A stretch of 38,577 bases of DNA from Pseudomonas fluorescens (GCF_005938625.1 NZ_VCNJ01000016.1:1-38577), one strand, 5' to 3'. Counted from the first letter of the stretch, positions 1 to 9,120 are shown. Numbers and translations are program-made. Notes: generated by a model from the letters alone, not told the origin.

Positions 1-67
1 GGCCGCCGGGGATTTCCGGGTCGAGCAGGGCCAGGACCGAGATTTGTTTGGACGGTTGGACGAGCAT
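1..67 (-). CDS. 5' end of an unidentified protein (partial)
   Basis: The first 22 codons of a gene that runs off the left edge. It reads MLVQPSKQISVLALLDPEIP and then GG. An AGGAGT ribosome-binding site lies about 8 bases before the ATG, which supports a true start. There is no obvious signal peptide in what is visible. It is downstream of the ybaN-like gene on the same strand, with a 120-bp gap that contains a perfect palindrome. I do not recognise the protein from this fragment. Confidence 0.55.
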   Translation of the reverse strand, partial: MLVQPSKQISVLALLDPEIPGG

Positions 68-130
68 GGCGGGGCACTCCTGCCGTAGATGGGGCGATGG
101 AGTGATTAGGGGATAAAACCGGGAAAAGCG

Positions 131-152
131 CACCTGTCAGATCTGACAGGTG
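131..152. promoter_or_regulatory. Perfect 22-bp palindrome, probable operator
   Basis: CACCTGTCAGA followed immediately by its exact reverse complement, with no spacer. Read on the minus strand, the CTGACA at its end could serve as the -35 of the partial gene starting at 67, with an AT-rich stretch downstream. The loop-free symmetry suits a dimeric repressor (TetR-type) better than a terminator. It also fits CTGT-N8-ACAG, the LexA skeleton, but the core is not AT-rich as in usual LexA boxes. Confidence 0.5.
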
Positions 153-189
153 TTTTAACGTTTTAGACCAACGGTAGTAACGTTATGGC

Positions 190-585
190 TCAAGGTTTGC
201 GCAAAGTCTTCTGCCGCAAAATATAAACCGTCACCAACACCGCACTGGTCAACATGAACCCCCGCGCCCACGGCAGCGGCACCAGATAACACGAAAACAG
301 AATGCTCGCCCACATCAGCCCGATCGCGTAGACCTTGCCCTTGAGCGGTATGCCGTTGCCATCGAGATAATCGCGGATCCATGGACCGAGCCGTGGGTGC
401 TCGACCAGCCATTGATAGAAACGCGGAGAGCTGCGCGCGAAGCAGGCTGCGGCGAGCAGAAGGAAAGGGGTGGTGGGCAGGACGGGCAGGAAAATCCCGA
501 TCACCCCCAATGCCACGCTGAGCCAGCCGACGGCCAGCAGCAAGTAGCGCAACATCAGGGGGCGGTTGCCTATGGGGTTGTCCAT
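190..585 (-). CDS. YbaN-like inner membrane protein (DUF454)
   Basis: A 131-residue protein with hydrophobic helices near residues 11-50 and two more around 88-122. The motif GxIGIFLPVLPTTPFLLLAA in the first half and the short charged segment with YLDGNGIPLKGK are typical of the DUF454/YbaN family, small inner membrane proteins of unknown function. The start at 585 lacks a clear ribosome-binding site; the Met at residue 11 (position 555) is an alternative. It lies just downstream of the YecA-like gene on the same strand with an 11-bp gap, so co-transcription is likely. Confidence 0.85.
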   Translation of the reverse strand: MDNPIGNRPLMLRYLLLAVGWLSVALGVIGIFLPVLPTTPFLLLAAACFARSSPRFYQWLVEHPRLGPWIRDYLDGNGIPLKGKVYAIGLMWASILFSCYLVPLPWARGFMLTSAVLVTVYILRQKTLRKP

Positions 586-595
586 AGGCCGGATC

Positions 596-1183
596 TTAGT
601 GGTGACGTGGCTTGAGGATTGCCGGTTTTTCGTCGGGCGCCTGGCACAGCAGGTACAGCGCGGTCAGGGCTTCCGGGATCTGCACGATCATGTCGTCCAT
701 CAGGTTGGCGTCTTTGGCGATGTCTTCGAATTCCGGCTGTTCGTCGAACAGGCCCGAACCGACCATGATCGGCAGCAACATTTCGCTGACTTCTTCTTCG
801 GCGGTTTCGAACCAGGCGGCTTCACGCAGGAACACGCCTTCCATGAAACCGATGCACCAGCCGCGCAGTTCGGAATCGTCCGGCTCGTCGCCCAGATCCA
901 GTTCGCATGGCAACTCGAACTCTTCATCGGACGCCAGTTGACGGGCGATGTGGGCCTTGAGGCCGATGAGCGTGGCTTCGATCTCTTCGCGCTGGGCTTC
1001 GCCGCTGTAGTGCGGTTCTTCGGCGAACAAGGCGTCGATCCACTCACGGTCCGGCACGACGTCCGAGCAGATCGACAGTGCGGTGAGGTAGCCGTGAGCG
1101 GCCACGTAATCCAGCGCCTCGTCATGCAGCTCGTCGGCGTCGAGGAAAACTTGCAGGCGGGTCAGTTGCTCAGCGAAGGACAT
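596..1183 (-). CDS. YecA/YgfB family (UPF0149) protein
   Basis: A 195-residue, strongly acidic, all-helical protein. The internal WCIGFMEGVFL segment around residue 100, preceded by an acidic LDLGDEPDDSELRG stretch, is characteristic of the UPF0149 (YgfB/YecA) family. The usual C-terminal SEC-C zinc motif of YecA is absent; the protein ends in KPRHH. The reading frame stays open to 1345, but the Met at 1183 is chosen because family homology begins there and the upstream part crosses a palindromic repeat. Its cellular role is not established; in P. aeruginosa a YgfB relative affects ampicillin-resistance regulation, but this one need not share that job. Confidence 0.8.
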   Translation of the reverse strand: MSFAEQLTRLQVFLDADELHDEALDYVAAHGYLTALSICSDVVPDREWIDALFAEEPHYSGEAQREEIEATLIGLKAHIARQLASDEEFELPCELDLGDEPDDSELRGWCIGFMEGVFLREAAWFETAEEEVSEMLLPIMVGSGLFDEQPEFEDIAKDANLMDDMIVQIPEALTALYLLCQAPDEKPAILKPRHH

Positions 1184-1285
1184 TACGGGGCTACCTTGGG
1201 GAATAAACAATGCGGGAATTCTAGGCCTTCTTGCGCGCTCAAGCCAGCCGCAAGGCAGATTTGACCTGCCATACCCTGCATACAC

Positions 1286-1377
1286 CCTGTAGGAGCTGCC
1301 GAAGGCTGCGATCTTTTGATTTGCTTTTAATAAAGACAGGATCAAAAGATCGCAGCCTTCGGCAGCTCCTACACAGG
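1286..1377. repeat. REP doublet (REPIN), family A
   Basis: A long inverted repeat. The arm CCTGTAGGAGCTGCCGAAGG, continuing to CTGCGATCTTTTGAT, is mirrored after a ~20-bp spacer. The same element occurs at 17898-17986. The structure of two REP sequences facing each other is that of Pseudomonas REPINs, non-autonomous elements mobilised by a RAYT transposase located elsewhere. Transcripts across it would form a very stable hairpin between the yecA-like gene and recQ. Confidence 0.9.
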
Positions 1378-1560
1378 TATCAGCGATTGTATCGACGGGT
1401 GTCGCCCTGCGCAGGGGAGGCCTCGGGTATACTGCCGCGTTTTGCGATCCCTGCCCGCCTTGCGGTTGTCGTGCAATGCGTTCTTACGTTTTGTTTAAGC
1501 AGCCTTGGCTGTTCTGAACCAGCCTGAGCAGGGATGTATCGGTAGATTTTTGGAGTTTTT

Positions 1561-3690
1561 ATGCTCGAACAGGCTCAACGCGTCCTCAAGGACATCTTCG
1601 GCTACGACAGTTTTCGTGGCCGTCAGGGTGCAATCATTGAGCGCGTGGCCAGTGGCGGTGATGCGCTGGTGCTGATGCCTACCGGTGGCGGCAAGTCCCT
1701 TTGCTTTCAGGTGCCGGCGCTACTGCGCGATGGCCTGGCGGTGGTGGTGTCACCGCTGATCGCGCTGATGGACGATCAGGTTGCGACCCTCGAAGAACTC
1801 GGTGTGGCCGCCGCTGCGCTGAACTCCACCTTGAGCGCGGAGCAGCAGCGGGATCTGGCGACGCGGATCAAGCGTGGCGAAGTGAAAATGCTGTATCTGG
1901 CGCCCGAGCGCCTGGTGCAGCCGCGCATGCTGTCATTCCTGCAAGGCTTGAATATCGCCCTGTTCGCCATCGACGAAGCGCACTGTGTGTCGCAATGGGG
2001 CCACGACTTCCGTCCGGAATACCTGCAACTGGGCCAGTTGGCCGAGATGTTTCCCGACGTGCCGCGCATTGCCTTGACCGCCACCGCCGACAAGCGTACC
2101 CGCGAAGAAATCGTCACCCGACTGCACTTGCAGAACGCCGAGCGCTTCCTGTCGAGCTTCGACCGCCCGAATATTTTCTATCGCATCGTGCCCAAGGAGC
2201 AGCCGCGCAAGCAATTGCTGGCGTTTTTGGCCGAGCGACGCAGTGATGCCGGCATCGTTTATTGTCTGTCACGCAAGAAAGTCGAGGAAGTCGCCACGTT
2301 TTTGAGCGAGCAGGGCTTTCCGGCGCTGCCGTATCACGCCGGTTTGCCCAATGAACTACGTGCTTTCAACCAGAAGCGCTTCCTCAACGAGGAAGGCCTG
2401 ATCATGGTCGCCACCGTGGCGTTCGGCATGGGCATCGACAAGCCCAACGTACGTTTTGTCGCGCACCTCGATCTGCCGAAATCCCTTGAGGCGTATTACC
2501 AGGAGACCGGGCGCGGCGGCCGTGACGGCCTGCCGGCGGATGCGTGGATGGCCTACGGTCTGCAAGACGTGGTGATGCTCAAGCAGATGCTGCAGAACTC
2601 CGAAGGCGACGAGCGGCACAAGCGTCTGGAACAACACAAGCTCGACGCCATGCTGTCGCTCTGCGAAGAAACCCGCTGCCGTCGTCAGACCCTGCTGGCG
2701 TATTTCGATGAAGACATGCCCGAGCCGTGCGGTCACTGCGACAACTGTGTTGACGGCGTGCAGACCTGGGATGCCACCGAGCCAGCGCGTCAGGCGTTAT
2801 CGGCGATTTTCCGCACGGGTCAGCGTTATGGCGTTGGTCATCTGGTTGACGTGCTGTTGGGCAAGGAAAACGAAAAAGTCCGCAGTTTTGGCCACCAGCA
2901 TCTGTCGGTGTACGGCGTTGGCAAGGCACTGAGTGAGAGCGAGTGGCGCTCGCTGTTCCGCCAATTGGTCGCGCGCGGTCTGGCAGACGTCGATCATGAA
3001 GGCTATGGCGGTCTGCGTTTGAATGACAGTTGCCGACCATTGCTCAAGGGTGAGGTCACGCTGGAGCTGCGCCGCGATCTCAAACCGCAGGTCACCGCCA
3101 AAACCGCCAGCAAGAGCCCGGCCAGCCAACTGGTGCGCGGCGAAGAGCGTGAACAATGGGAAGCCTTGCGCGCCCTGCGGCGCAAACTGGCCGAAGAACA
3201 TGGCGTGCCGCCGTACGTCATCTTCCCCGATTCGACCTTGCTGGAAATGCTCCGCAGCCAGCCGACCTCGCTGGCGGAAATGGCCCGGGTCAGCGGTGTC
3301 GGCGCACGCAAGCTGGAGCGCTATGGCGATGCCTTCCTCGAAGTGCTCGGCGGCGAGGTCGAGGCGCCGAAAGCGGTGGCCGATGTGCGCCACGAACTGA
3401 TTACCCTGGCTCGCGCGGGGATGACGCCGTTGCAGATCGCCGGTCAGTTGCAGTGCTCGGAGAAGAACGTCTACACCATGCTTGCCGAGGCGATCGGCAA
3501 GCAGCAACTGTCGCTCGAGCAGGCGCTGGATTTGCCTGAAGAGTTGATGGGCGAAGTGCAGGACGCGTTCCTGGATGGCGAAGGTGAGTTGCCGTCGGTC
3601 GCCGAAATCGCCGAGTTGTTTGCAGGTCGTGTTCCGGAAGGCGTGCTGTATTGCGTTCGGGCTGCGTTGCAGTCGGAATTCGAAATGTAA
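1561..3690 (+). CDS. recQ: ATP-dependent DNA helicase RecQ
   Basis: A 3'-5' DNA helicase of recombination and repair, 709 residues. Walker A is [12 protein letters not shown] (~residues 40-51), the DEAH box is [15 protein letters not shown], and motif VI is [11 protein letters not shown] zinc-binding cluster (CEETRCRRQ...CGHCDNC) and a winged-helix RQC domain follow, then an HRDC domain around 525-600. About 100 residues beyond the E. coli length form a C-terminal helix-turn-helix-like module (residues ~615-709). A GGAG lies 6 bases before the ATG. A TATACT -10-like hexamer at 1428-1433 is a possible promoter. recQ stands alone here between repeat elements. Confidence 0.97.
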   Translation: MLEQAQRVLKDIFGYDSFRGRQGAIIERVASGGDALVLMPTGGGKSLCFQVPALLRDGLAVVVSPLIALMDDQVATLEELGVAAAALNSTLSAEQQRDLATRIKRGEVKMLYLAPERLVQPRMLSFLQGLNIALFAIDEAHCVSQWGHDFRPEYLQLGQLAEMFPDVPRIALTATADKRTREEIVTRLHLQNAERFLSSFDRPNIFYRIVPKEQPRKQLLAFLAERRSDAGIVYCLSRKKVEEVATFLSEQGFPALPYHAGLPNELRAFNQKRFLNEEGLIMVATVAFGMGIDKPNVRFVAHLDLPKSLEAYYQETGRGGRDGLPADAWMAYGLQDVVMLKQMLQNSEGDERHKRLEQHKLDAMLSLCEETRCRRQTLLAYFDEDMPEPCGHCDNCVDGVQTWDATEPARQALSAIFRTGQRYGVGHLVDVLLGKENEKVRSFGHQHLSVYGVGKALSESEWRSLFRQLVARGLADVDHEGYGGLRLNDSCRPLLKGEVTLELRRDLKPQVTAKTASKSPASQLVRGEEREQWEALRALRRKLAEEHGVPPYVIFPDSTLLEMLRSQPTSLAEMARVSGVGARKLERYGDAFLEVLGGEVEAPKAVADVRHELITLARAGMTPLQIAGQLQCSEKNVYTMLAEAIGKQQLSLEQALDLPEELMGEVQDAFLDGEGELPSVAEIAELFAGRVPEGVLYCVRAALQSEFEM

Positions 3691-3699
3691 TTCGCCTGA

Positions 3700-3985
3700 G
3701 CACCCTCACCCCAGCCCTCTCCCAGAGGGAGAGGGGGCCGACCGAGGTGTCTTGCGCTATACATCGACCTGAATGACCGAGTCGATTATGGATTCAGCGC
3801 CGATCTGCCACGTCGGCGTAACTCCCAAATATCCCCCATTAAGTTCCCTCTCCCTCTGGGAGAGGGCTAGGGTGAGGGCCTGCCAATTCCGGATTCAGCA
3901 AAGCACCGTCAAGTCGCTGAATATCTAAAGCATCCCCCATTCAGTTCCCTCTCCCTCTGGGAGAGGGCTAGGGTGAGGGGCCTCA
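3700..3985. repeat. Family D palindromic repeat cluster
   Basis: Three copies of a unit close to CCCTCACCCTAGCCCTCTCCC + AGAGGGAGAGGG: one forward at ~3702-3738 and two reversed at ~3843-3878 and ~3947-3979. The first two enclose about 100 bp that is also found, reverse-complemented, at 16310-16470, so this is a composite element rather than a lone palindrome. It fills the gap between recQ and the slyA-like gene; no ORF here is credible. Confidence 0.85.
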
Positions 3986-4037
3986 AGATGTAACGATTCA
4001 GTACAGACCGCCACTTGCCTATAACTGCAGCTCATGC

Positions 4038-4049
4038 TTAGCTGGCTAA
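4038..4049. promoter_or_regulatory. SlyA box upstream of the slyA-like gene
   Basis: TTAGCTGGCTAA, a perfect TTAGC/GCTAA inverted repeat with a 2-bp centre. It matches the published SlyA consensus TTAGCAAGCTAA at every position outside the centre. It overlaps a second small palindrome, CTAATAATTAG, and ends 43 bp before the start codon of the MarR/SlyA gene, inside an AT-rich promoter-like stretch. Autoregulation is the simple reading. Confidence 0.7.
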
Positions 4050-4092
4050 TAATTAGAAATTCTTTATTTTTCAGTCTAACCGTGAGTGTTTT

Positions 4093-4527
4093 ATGCCGTT
4101 AACCGATCAACACCGCTTTGGCATGCAACTGGCCCAGATGTCCCGTGGCTGGCGTGCCGAACTGGACCGCCGGCTGGCCGGGCTGGGTCTGTCCCAGGCG
4201 CGCTGGCTGGTGCTGCTGCATCTGGCGCGTTTTGAAGAGGCGCCGACCCAACGCGAGCTGGCGCAGAGCGTCGGCGTCGAAGGTCCGACCCTTGCGCGCT
4301 TGCTCGATAGTCTGGAAAGTCAGGGCCTGGTGCAACGCCAGTCCGTGATGGAAGACCGCCGGGCGAAAAAGATCGTCCTCTGCGCGCCGGCGCTGCCGCT
4401 GATCGAACAAATCGAAACCATTGCCACGCAACTGCGCCACGAATTGTTCGAAGGCGTCGACGAAGCGGATTTGAAGGTGTGCATGCGCGTTCACGGGCAC
4501 ATTCTGGGCAACCTGGAAAAGTCTTGA
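4093..4527 (+). CDS. MarR/SlyA family transcriptional regulator
   Basis: A 144-residue winged-helix regulator. The core LGLSQARWLVLLHLARF, then TQRELAQSVGVEGPTLARLL (recognition helix) and the wing DRRAKKIVL around residues 95-101 follow the SlyA/MarR pattern; the flanking helices form the dimer interface. A perfect SlyA-type operator sits in its own promoter. It is followed on the same strand by the FimV-like gene after 120 bp and corresponds in order to the SlyA-like gene next to fimV-like and plpD that I recall in P. aeruginosa. Its ligand is unknown. Confidence 0.92.
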   Translation: MPLTDQHRFGMQLAQMSRGWRAELDRRLAGLGLSQARWLVLLHLARFEEAPTQRELAQSVGVEGPTLARLLDSLESQGLVQRQSVMEDRRAKKIVLCAPALPLIEQIETIATQLRHELFEGVDEADLKVCMRVHGHILGNLEKS

Positions 4528-4654
4528 GGCACATCCACGTGCCGGATCTTTGAGAGATCGCGCTGAGCCGACTATAAGAACTACTGGGCAATATCGTGTT
4601 CGTACCGGATGTGCGAACGCATAGAAGTCGGTTTTGCTTATTTAAGGGATGCTC

Positions 4655-6433
4655 ATGCTCGCGAGTCGGCACGTGGTACTGCGCGGCGGCGCCAAATGGC
4701 TGCTGGTCGCTGGTGTATTCAGTTATTCGGCCTGGTCGATGGCCTTGGGGCTGGGTGATATCACCGTTCATTCCGGCCTTAATCAGCCGCTCAAGGCCGA
4801 CATCGCGTTGGTCGATGTCGGCGGGCTGACGCCAAACGATCTGGCCGCGCGCCTGGCCACGGCGGATGAATTCGCCGAGGCCGGGGTCGAGCGGGTGTTC
4901 TTCCTCAACGACCTCAAGTTCATCCCGATCCTGCATGGCAATCGCCAGATGATCCGGGTGACCTCCAGCAAACCGGTCAACGAACCCTTTTTGAATTTCC
5001 TCGTGCAGCTCGATCAGCCCAATGGCCGTTTGCTGCGTGAGTACACGGTGTTGATCGATCCGCCGGGTTCACCGGGTATTGTGCCGGCCACCGATGAGCC
5101 GGATCCGCGTGCGCAATCCTCCGCCTTTCCCACTGTCGAGCCTGTCGTGGCGGTGCCACAGGCGCCTCAAGCCAAGCGCGATACTGTGCCAGCACCCGCG
5201 CTGGCAACTTCGGCCGCCAACGATGCACTGGCCGAGCAATTGGCGGCCAGTGTTTTGCTCGGTCAGCAACAGCAGAAGACCATTGATGAACTGAACGCAA
5301 AACTGCAGACACAGGATGTGCAGATTGCCGACGGCAAAAAGCAGATCAATGAATTGCAAATACGCTTGGTCGAGCTGCAGAAAACGCCGCCATCGACCGT
5401 GGTGACCCCGGCACCGGCTCCTGCGGCGGCTGTGGCGTCAGCCGAATCCAGCAATGACGGTTTGAACTGGCCATTGCTCGGCGGCCTGTTGCTGGTGTTG
5501 GGGGCGTTGGCCGGGTTGTTGGTACACCGTCGACGGCAGCAACAGCAGCAAGATGCCGAGCCGCTGCCCCAGTTGCCGCAGGGCAATGAGGTGGACGTCG
5601 CTGAAGCAGACAACGCCGATCCCGTCAGATCCCACGCTTCAGCCGAACACCGGGAAGAACCGGCGGCTGGCGATGTGCTGGAGGCGGTGGGTATCTATCT
5701 GACCTATGGCCGACTGGGCGAAGCGGCGGGTTTGTTGCGCGATGCCTTGCACAAGGAGCCGGAGCGCAGCGATATCGGATTGCAGTTGCTTGAAGTCCTG
5801 GGCCGTCAAGGCGACAGCGCTGCGTATGAACAACAGGAAAGTCATTTGCGTGAGCTGGGCGTGGATGCCCAGACGTTGCAGGATGTCCGCGCGCGGCACC
5901 CGAAACTGGCTGTTGCGGCACCGTTGGTCGCGGTGCCGCCCATTATTGCAGCGGCCCCGCTGGTCGCTGCCCAACCGGCACCTGAAGATGATTTCGAACT
6001 GAATCTGGGCGAGCTGTCGATGGATTCCAGTTGGGATCTGGAAGACAGTCGCCAGACTTCCGATGAGCCACAGGCAGACACCTCGGCGCTCGGCTCCGGG
6101 CTGCAAGTCCTGCCTCGGGATTTCGAATTGCCCGAGCCCGAGTCCAGCGAAGAGGCCGAGCTGGAATGGATCCCTGAATCGGACGCCAAGCTGCTGGATG
6201 AGGATTTTCTCAATGAGTTTGCTGATCCCGAGCCGTCACTGGCGCTGCAACCGCTGGATTTACAGACACCAGAGCCAGTCCACGACAAAAGTTCCGGCAA
6301 GCTCGAACAAGCGCAGACGTGCATTGATGACGGCGATATAGACAGTGCGATTGCGTTGCTCAATGAATTGCTCAAAGAGGGCGATGAACCTTTGAAGCAA
6401 ACGGCGCGGACGTTGCTGGCGGGGATTCGCTGA
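4655..6433 (+). CDS. FimV/HubP-family protein lacking LysM
   Basis: About 592 residues. A hydrophobic signal/anchor near the N-terminus leads into the FimV N-terminal beta-domain (LGDITVHSGLNQPLKADIAL). A coiled coil follows around 195-245, then a transmembrane helix around 270-290 with an RRRQQQQQ cytoplasmic border, a TPR-like segment, an acidic Pro/Glu-rich linker and the short FimV C-terminal domain (residues ~550-592). Unlike canonical FimV it has no LysM peptidoglycan-binding domain after the N-terminal domain and is much shorter. FimV proteins organise cell poles and type IV pili; a role for this paralogue is inference. Two ATGs exist at 4649 and 4655; the second is 6 bases from AAGGG and is preferred. 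Confidence 0.88.
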   Translation: MLASRHVVLRGGAKWLLVAGVFSYSAWSMALGLGDITVHSGLNQPLKADIALVDVGGLTPNDLAARLATADEFAEAGVERVFFLNDLKFIPILHGNRQMIRVTSSKPVNEPFLNFLVQLDQPNGRLLREYTVLIDPPGSPGIVPATDEPDPRAQSSAFPTVEPVVAVPQAPQAKRDTVPAPALATSAANDALAEQLAASVLLGQQQQKTIDELNAKLQTQDVQIADGKKQINELQIRLVELQKTPPSTVVTPAPAPAAAVASAESSNDGLNWPLLGGLLLVLGALAGLLVHRRRQQQQQDAEPLPQLPQGNEVDVAEADNADPVRSHASAEHREEPAAGDVLEAVGIYLTYGRLGEAAGLLRDALHKEPERSDIGLQLLEVLGRQGDSAAYEQQESHLRELGVDAQTLQDVRARHPKLAVAAPLVAVPPIIAAAPLVAAQPAPEDDFELNLGELSMDSSWDLEDSRQTSDEPQADTSALGSGLQVLPRDFELPEPESSEEAELEWIPESDAKLLDEDFLNEFADPEPSLALQPLDLQTPEPVHDKSSGKLEQAQTCIDDGDIDSAIALLNELLKEGDEPLKQTARTLLAGIR

Positions 6434-6464
6434 GCCCCCGATCGATTTACGGTTGAGCTGAAGG

Positions 6465-6547
6465 CCAGTCTTCGCTGGCAGGCTCGCTCCCACAATTGGA
6501 ATACGTTCCCCTGTAGGAGTGAGCCTGCTCGCGAAGACTGATCTTCA
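6465..6547. repeat. REPIN, family C
   Basis: Arms CAGTCTTCGCTGGCAGGCTC and its imperfect reverse complement (GAGTGAGCCTGCTCGCGAAG) enclose a ~30-bp centre. It lies between the convergent fimV-like and plpD genes and could end transcription from both sides. Related copies are at 11928-11998 and 24323-24418. Confidence 0.85.
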
Positions 6548-6571
6548 GTCAACATCAATTCCGGATCTGGA

Positions 6572-8761
6572 TCAGAAGGTCTGCCCCAGATTCAGATAAA
6601 CCGCCTGCTCATTCGCATCATTCAACCCATAACTGAAATTCAACGGCCCCAGCGGCGTGTCAAAACCGATAAACACGCTCGCGGCGTTGATGTAGCCGCT
6701 GTCGAACTCATTGTCGTTGTTCCATGCGCGTCCACGCTCCAGCGAGGCGCCGGCGTACAGCGGAAAATCCAGCGGCAGGTACGAACGCGGCGTCAACCGG
6801 CGGTAGTACACCGCGCGCATCAGGCTGATGTTCTGTCCGGAAATCGCGTCCTCACGGAAACCCGACAGCTGCCGTGCACCGCCGAGCAGGAAACTCGATG
6901 TCACCACATTGGCGTCGTTCAGCGTGCGCCCGTACCGGCCACCGAGAATCAGCGTATCCGGGCCATGGCTCATGGCTTTGTCGATTTTCAGGTCCCACTG
7001 TCGATAACGCGTGTCCGACCCCAGCCCCGGTTCGAACTGCATCAGCGTCAGGCTGACGTCCTTGCCTTCATGAGGGAAGTAGACGTTATCCAGCGAGTCG
7101 TAGGAGTACTTCAGCGCGTAGAAGCCTTCGTTGAAGTTTTCACTCGGCAGATCCTGATCGCCAATGCGCACATCGGCCTTGCCCCAGGCCTCGCCGACGC
7201 CGAAACGCACTTCGCCGTTGTTGCCGATCTGTCGACCGAAGTTAAGGCCGAAACCGTAGCGCTCGACGCGGTACTGTGCGATTGGATCGTTGTCGAGCAC
7301 CGCTTCAACGTTCTGCGCTTCGAACGAGGCGTATGGCGCGACGAAGTAACGCGAGCCGACGTCCAGCGGTTGATAGAACTCGGTGTACAGCTCTTGTTTA
7401 TCGCCAATCTGTGCACGAGTCAGCCATTCCGCGCCGAGGCGGTTGATGCCGTTGATGCGGTAGCTGGCGCCGAGGTTGAAGGCGCTGTCGCCGCGCATGT
7501 CGTCGGACAGATTGAGGCCGACCCGCAAGTAATCGGTGCCGCTGCGCTTGCCCCGAGCACTGATCACCAGTGTGTGATCCTCGCCCTTGTGCACCACGCG
7601 GTATTGCACCTGCTCGAAGTAGTCGAGGCCATACAAGGTGCCCATGTCCGAATGCAAACGCCCCAGATCCAGCGGCTCGCCGATGTGCTGGCGGATGTAA
7701 TAGCGAATGATGTCGTCGTCGACCTTCGAGTCGTTCTCGACGCGGATCGCGGTGATGATCGGCGTACGCTGCCCCGGTGAGCGCGCGGCGTTCAGCTCGG
7801 CGTCCTGAGACTCGTTGGGTTTGAGCTGAGCAAGCCGCGCGTCGAGGATTCGGGTCGCGCGGTAACCGGCGTCGATCATCTCCTGAGCCTTGCCGAAATC
7901 TGTGACGCCGAATGCCGCCAGCGCGGGCTGGATCAGCACATCGGAGGGTTTCAGCGCGGCCAGTTGTTCTTCGGAGTTACTGCGGGTCATCAGGGTGATC
8001 GACTGGTTCAGCACGTCGACCACGGTTGTCAGTTGTTTGCGATTGCGCAGCGGTGTGCCGATATCGACGACGATGGCCACGTCAACGCCCATTTCCCGCG
8101 CGACATCGAGGGGAATGTTGTCGGTCATACCGCCGTCCACCAACAGTCGGCCGTCGAGCTCGACCGGGGCGAACACCGCCGGGATCGACATGCTGGCGCG
8201 GATCACCTGGGGCAAGTGGCCTTTGCGGAACACCACTTTTTCGCCATTGGAAATGTCGGTGGCGACGGCGCGGAACGGGATCGGCAGGTTGTCGAAATCC
8301 CGGGTGTCGCTGGTGTGGGCCAGCAGGCTTTCCAGCAACAGTGCCAGATTCTGGCCCTGAATCACCCCCAGTGGCAGGCCAAGGCTGCCGTCGTCGCGAA
8401 AACTGAGTTTCTGTTTCACCAGAAAGTCGCGGTCATCCTGCTTGCGTCGAAACGGCACGTCTTCACGCGGCGGGGCGTCGGACAGCGCGGCTTGCCAGTC
8501 GATGTTCAGCGCGAGTTTTTCCAGTTCATCGATCTTGTACCCCGAGGCGTACAGGCCACCGACCACCGCGCCCATGCTGGTGCCGGCGATCGCATCGATC
8601 TTGATGCCTTGCTCTTCCAGCGCCTTGAGCACGCCGATGTGCGCCAGCCCGCGCGCGGCACCGCCGGACAGCACCAGGCCGACTTTCGGTCGTGACGCCT
8701 CACTGGCATGGACAAGCAGAGGAAGGAAACCAAGCAGCAGGCAGAACAGCAGACGGCGCAT
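6572..8761 (-). CDS. plpD: Patatin-like phospholipase PlpD, type Vd autotransporter
   Basis: A 729-residue protein that secretes its own lipase. A signal peptide (MRRLLFCLLLGFLPLLVHAS) precedes a patatin domain with the oxyanion segment SGGAARG, the nucleophile elbow GTSMG (Ser62) and the DGG motif (Asp209), so the Ser-Asp dyad is complete. A POTRA-like segment (~residues 340-410) connects to a C-terminal outer-membrane beta-barrel ending in the aromatic residue Phe (YLNLGQTF). Length and dyad positions are almost those of P. aeruginosa PlpD (728 residues), founder of type Vd secretion with phospholipase A1 activity. It is convergent with the FimV-like gene and divergent from the SelW-like gene. 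Confidence 0.95.
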   Translation of the reverse strand: MRRLLFCLLLGFLPLLVHASEASRPKVGLVLSGGAARGLAHIGVLKALEEQGIKIDAIAGTSMGAVVGGLYASGYKIDELEKLALNIDWQAALSDAPPREDVPFRRKQDDRDFLVKQKLSFRDDGSLGLPLGVIQGQNLALLLESLLAHTSDTRDFDNLPIPFRAVATDISNGEKVVFRKGHLPQVIRASMSIPAVFAPVELDGRLLVDGGMTDNIPLDVAREMGVDVAIVVDIGTPLRNRKQLTTVVDVLNQSITLMTRSNSEEQLAALKPSDVLIQPALAAFGVTDFGKAQEMIDAGYRATRILDARLAQLKPNESQDAELNAARSPGQRTPIITAIRVENDSKVDDDIIRYYIRQHIGEPLDLGRLHSDMGTLYGLDYFEQVQYRVVHKGEDHTLVISARGKRSGTDYLRVGLNLSDDMRGDSAFNLGASYRINGINRLGAEWLTRAQIGDKQELYTEFYQPLDVGSRYFVAPYASFEAQNVEAVLDNDPIAQYRVERYGFGLNFGRQIGNNGEVRFGVGEAWGKADVRIGDQDLPSENFNEGFYALKYSYDSLDNVYFPHEGKDVSLTLMQFEPGLGSDTRYRQWDLKIDKAMSHGPDTLILGGRYGRTLNDANVVTSSFLLGGARQLSGFREDAISGQNISLMRAVYYRRLTPRSYLPLDFPLYAGASLERGRAWNNDNEFDSGYINAASVFIGFDTPLGPLNFSYGLNDANEQAVYLNLGQTF

Positions 8762-8832
8762 TGTGAGTCTCGGGGCAAGCGTTAAAGCCGGCTATTATAG
8801 CGGCGCCCTCTGTCTCAGGAGTTTCAGCGAAC

Positions 8833-9120
8833 ATGACTGTCGCAAAAGCAGAAGTTGTCATCACCTATTGCACCCAATGCCAGTGGCTGCTGCGCGCCGC
8901 ATGGCTGGCCCAGGAACTGCTCAGCACCTTTGCCGACGATCTCGGCAAAGTCTCGCTGGTGCCCGGCACCGGCGGGGTGTTTCTCATCACCTGCGCCGGC
9001 GTGCAGATCTGGGAACGCAAGGCCGACGGCGGTTTTCCCGAGGCCAAGGTGTTGAAACAGCGAGTTCGCGACCAGATCGATCCTGACCGCGACCTCGGAC
9101 ACAATGACCGTACTCAGTGA
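8833..9120 (+). CDS. SelT/SelW/SelH (Rdx) family thioredoxin-fold protein
   Basis: 95 residues with the typical beta-CxxC-helix opening VVITYCTQCQWLLRAAWLAQELL; Cys13 and Cys16 replace the Cys-x-x-Sec pair of animal selenoprotein W. The TGGVF and IWERKADGGFPE segments are also family hallmarks. The family is presumed redox-active, with no agreed substrate in bacteria. An AGGAG lies 11 bases before the ATG, and a TATAG-like -10 lies in the 71-bp divergent gap with plpD. Its last 7 bases overlap the convergent EamA gene. Confidence 0.92.
   Translation: MTVAKAEVVITYCTQCQWLLRAAWLAQELLSTFADDLGKVSLVPGTGGVFLITCAGVQIWERKADGGFPEAKVLKQRVRDQIDPDRDLGHNDRTQ

Noticed and set aside
131..152. LexA box
   Set aside because: It fits only the CTGT-N8-ACAG outline; the core lacks the alternating A/T of Pseudomonas LexA sites, so a generic operator is the safer call.
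3700..4000. CRISPR array
   Set aside because: Repeats are few, occur in both orientations and are separated by unequal spacers, as expected for dispersed palindromes.
6965..8695. Long open frames on the plus strand opposite plpD
   Set aside because: They are antisense shadows of a high-GC gene; no start sites or family features, and the minus-strand frame has complete patatin motifs.
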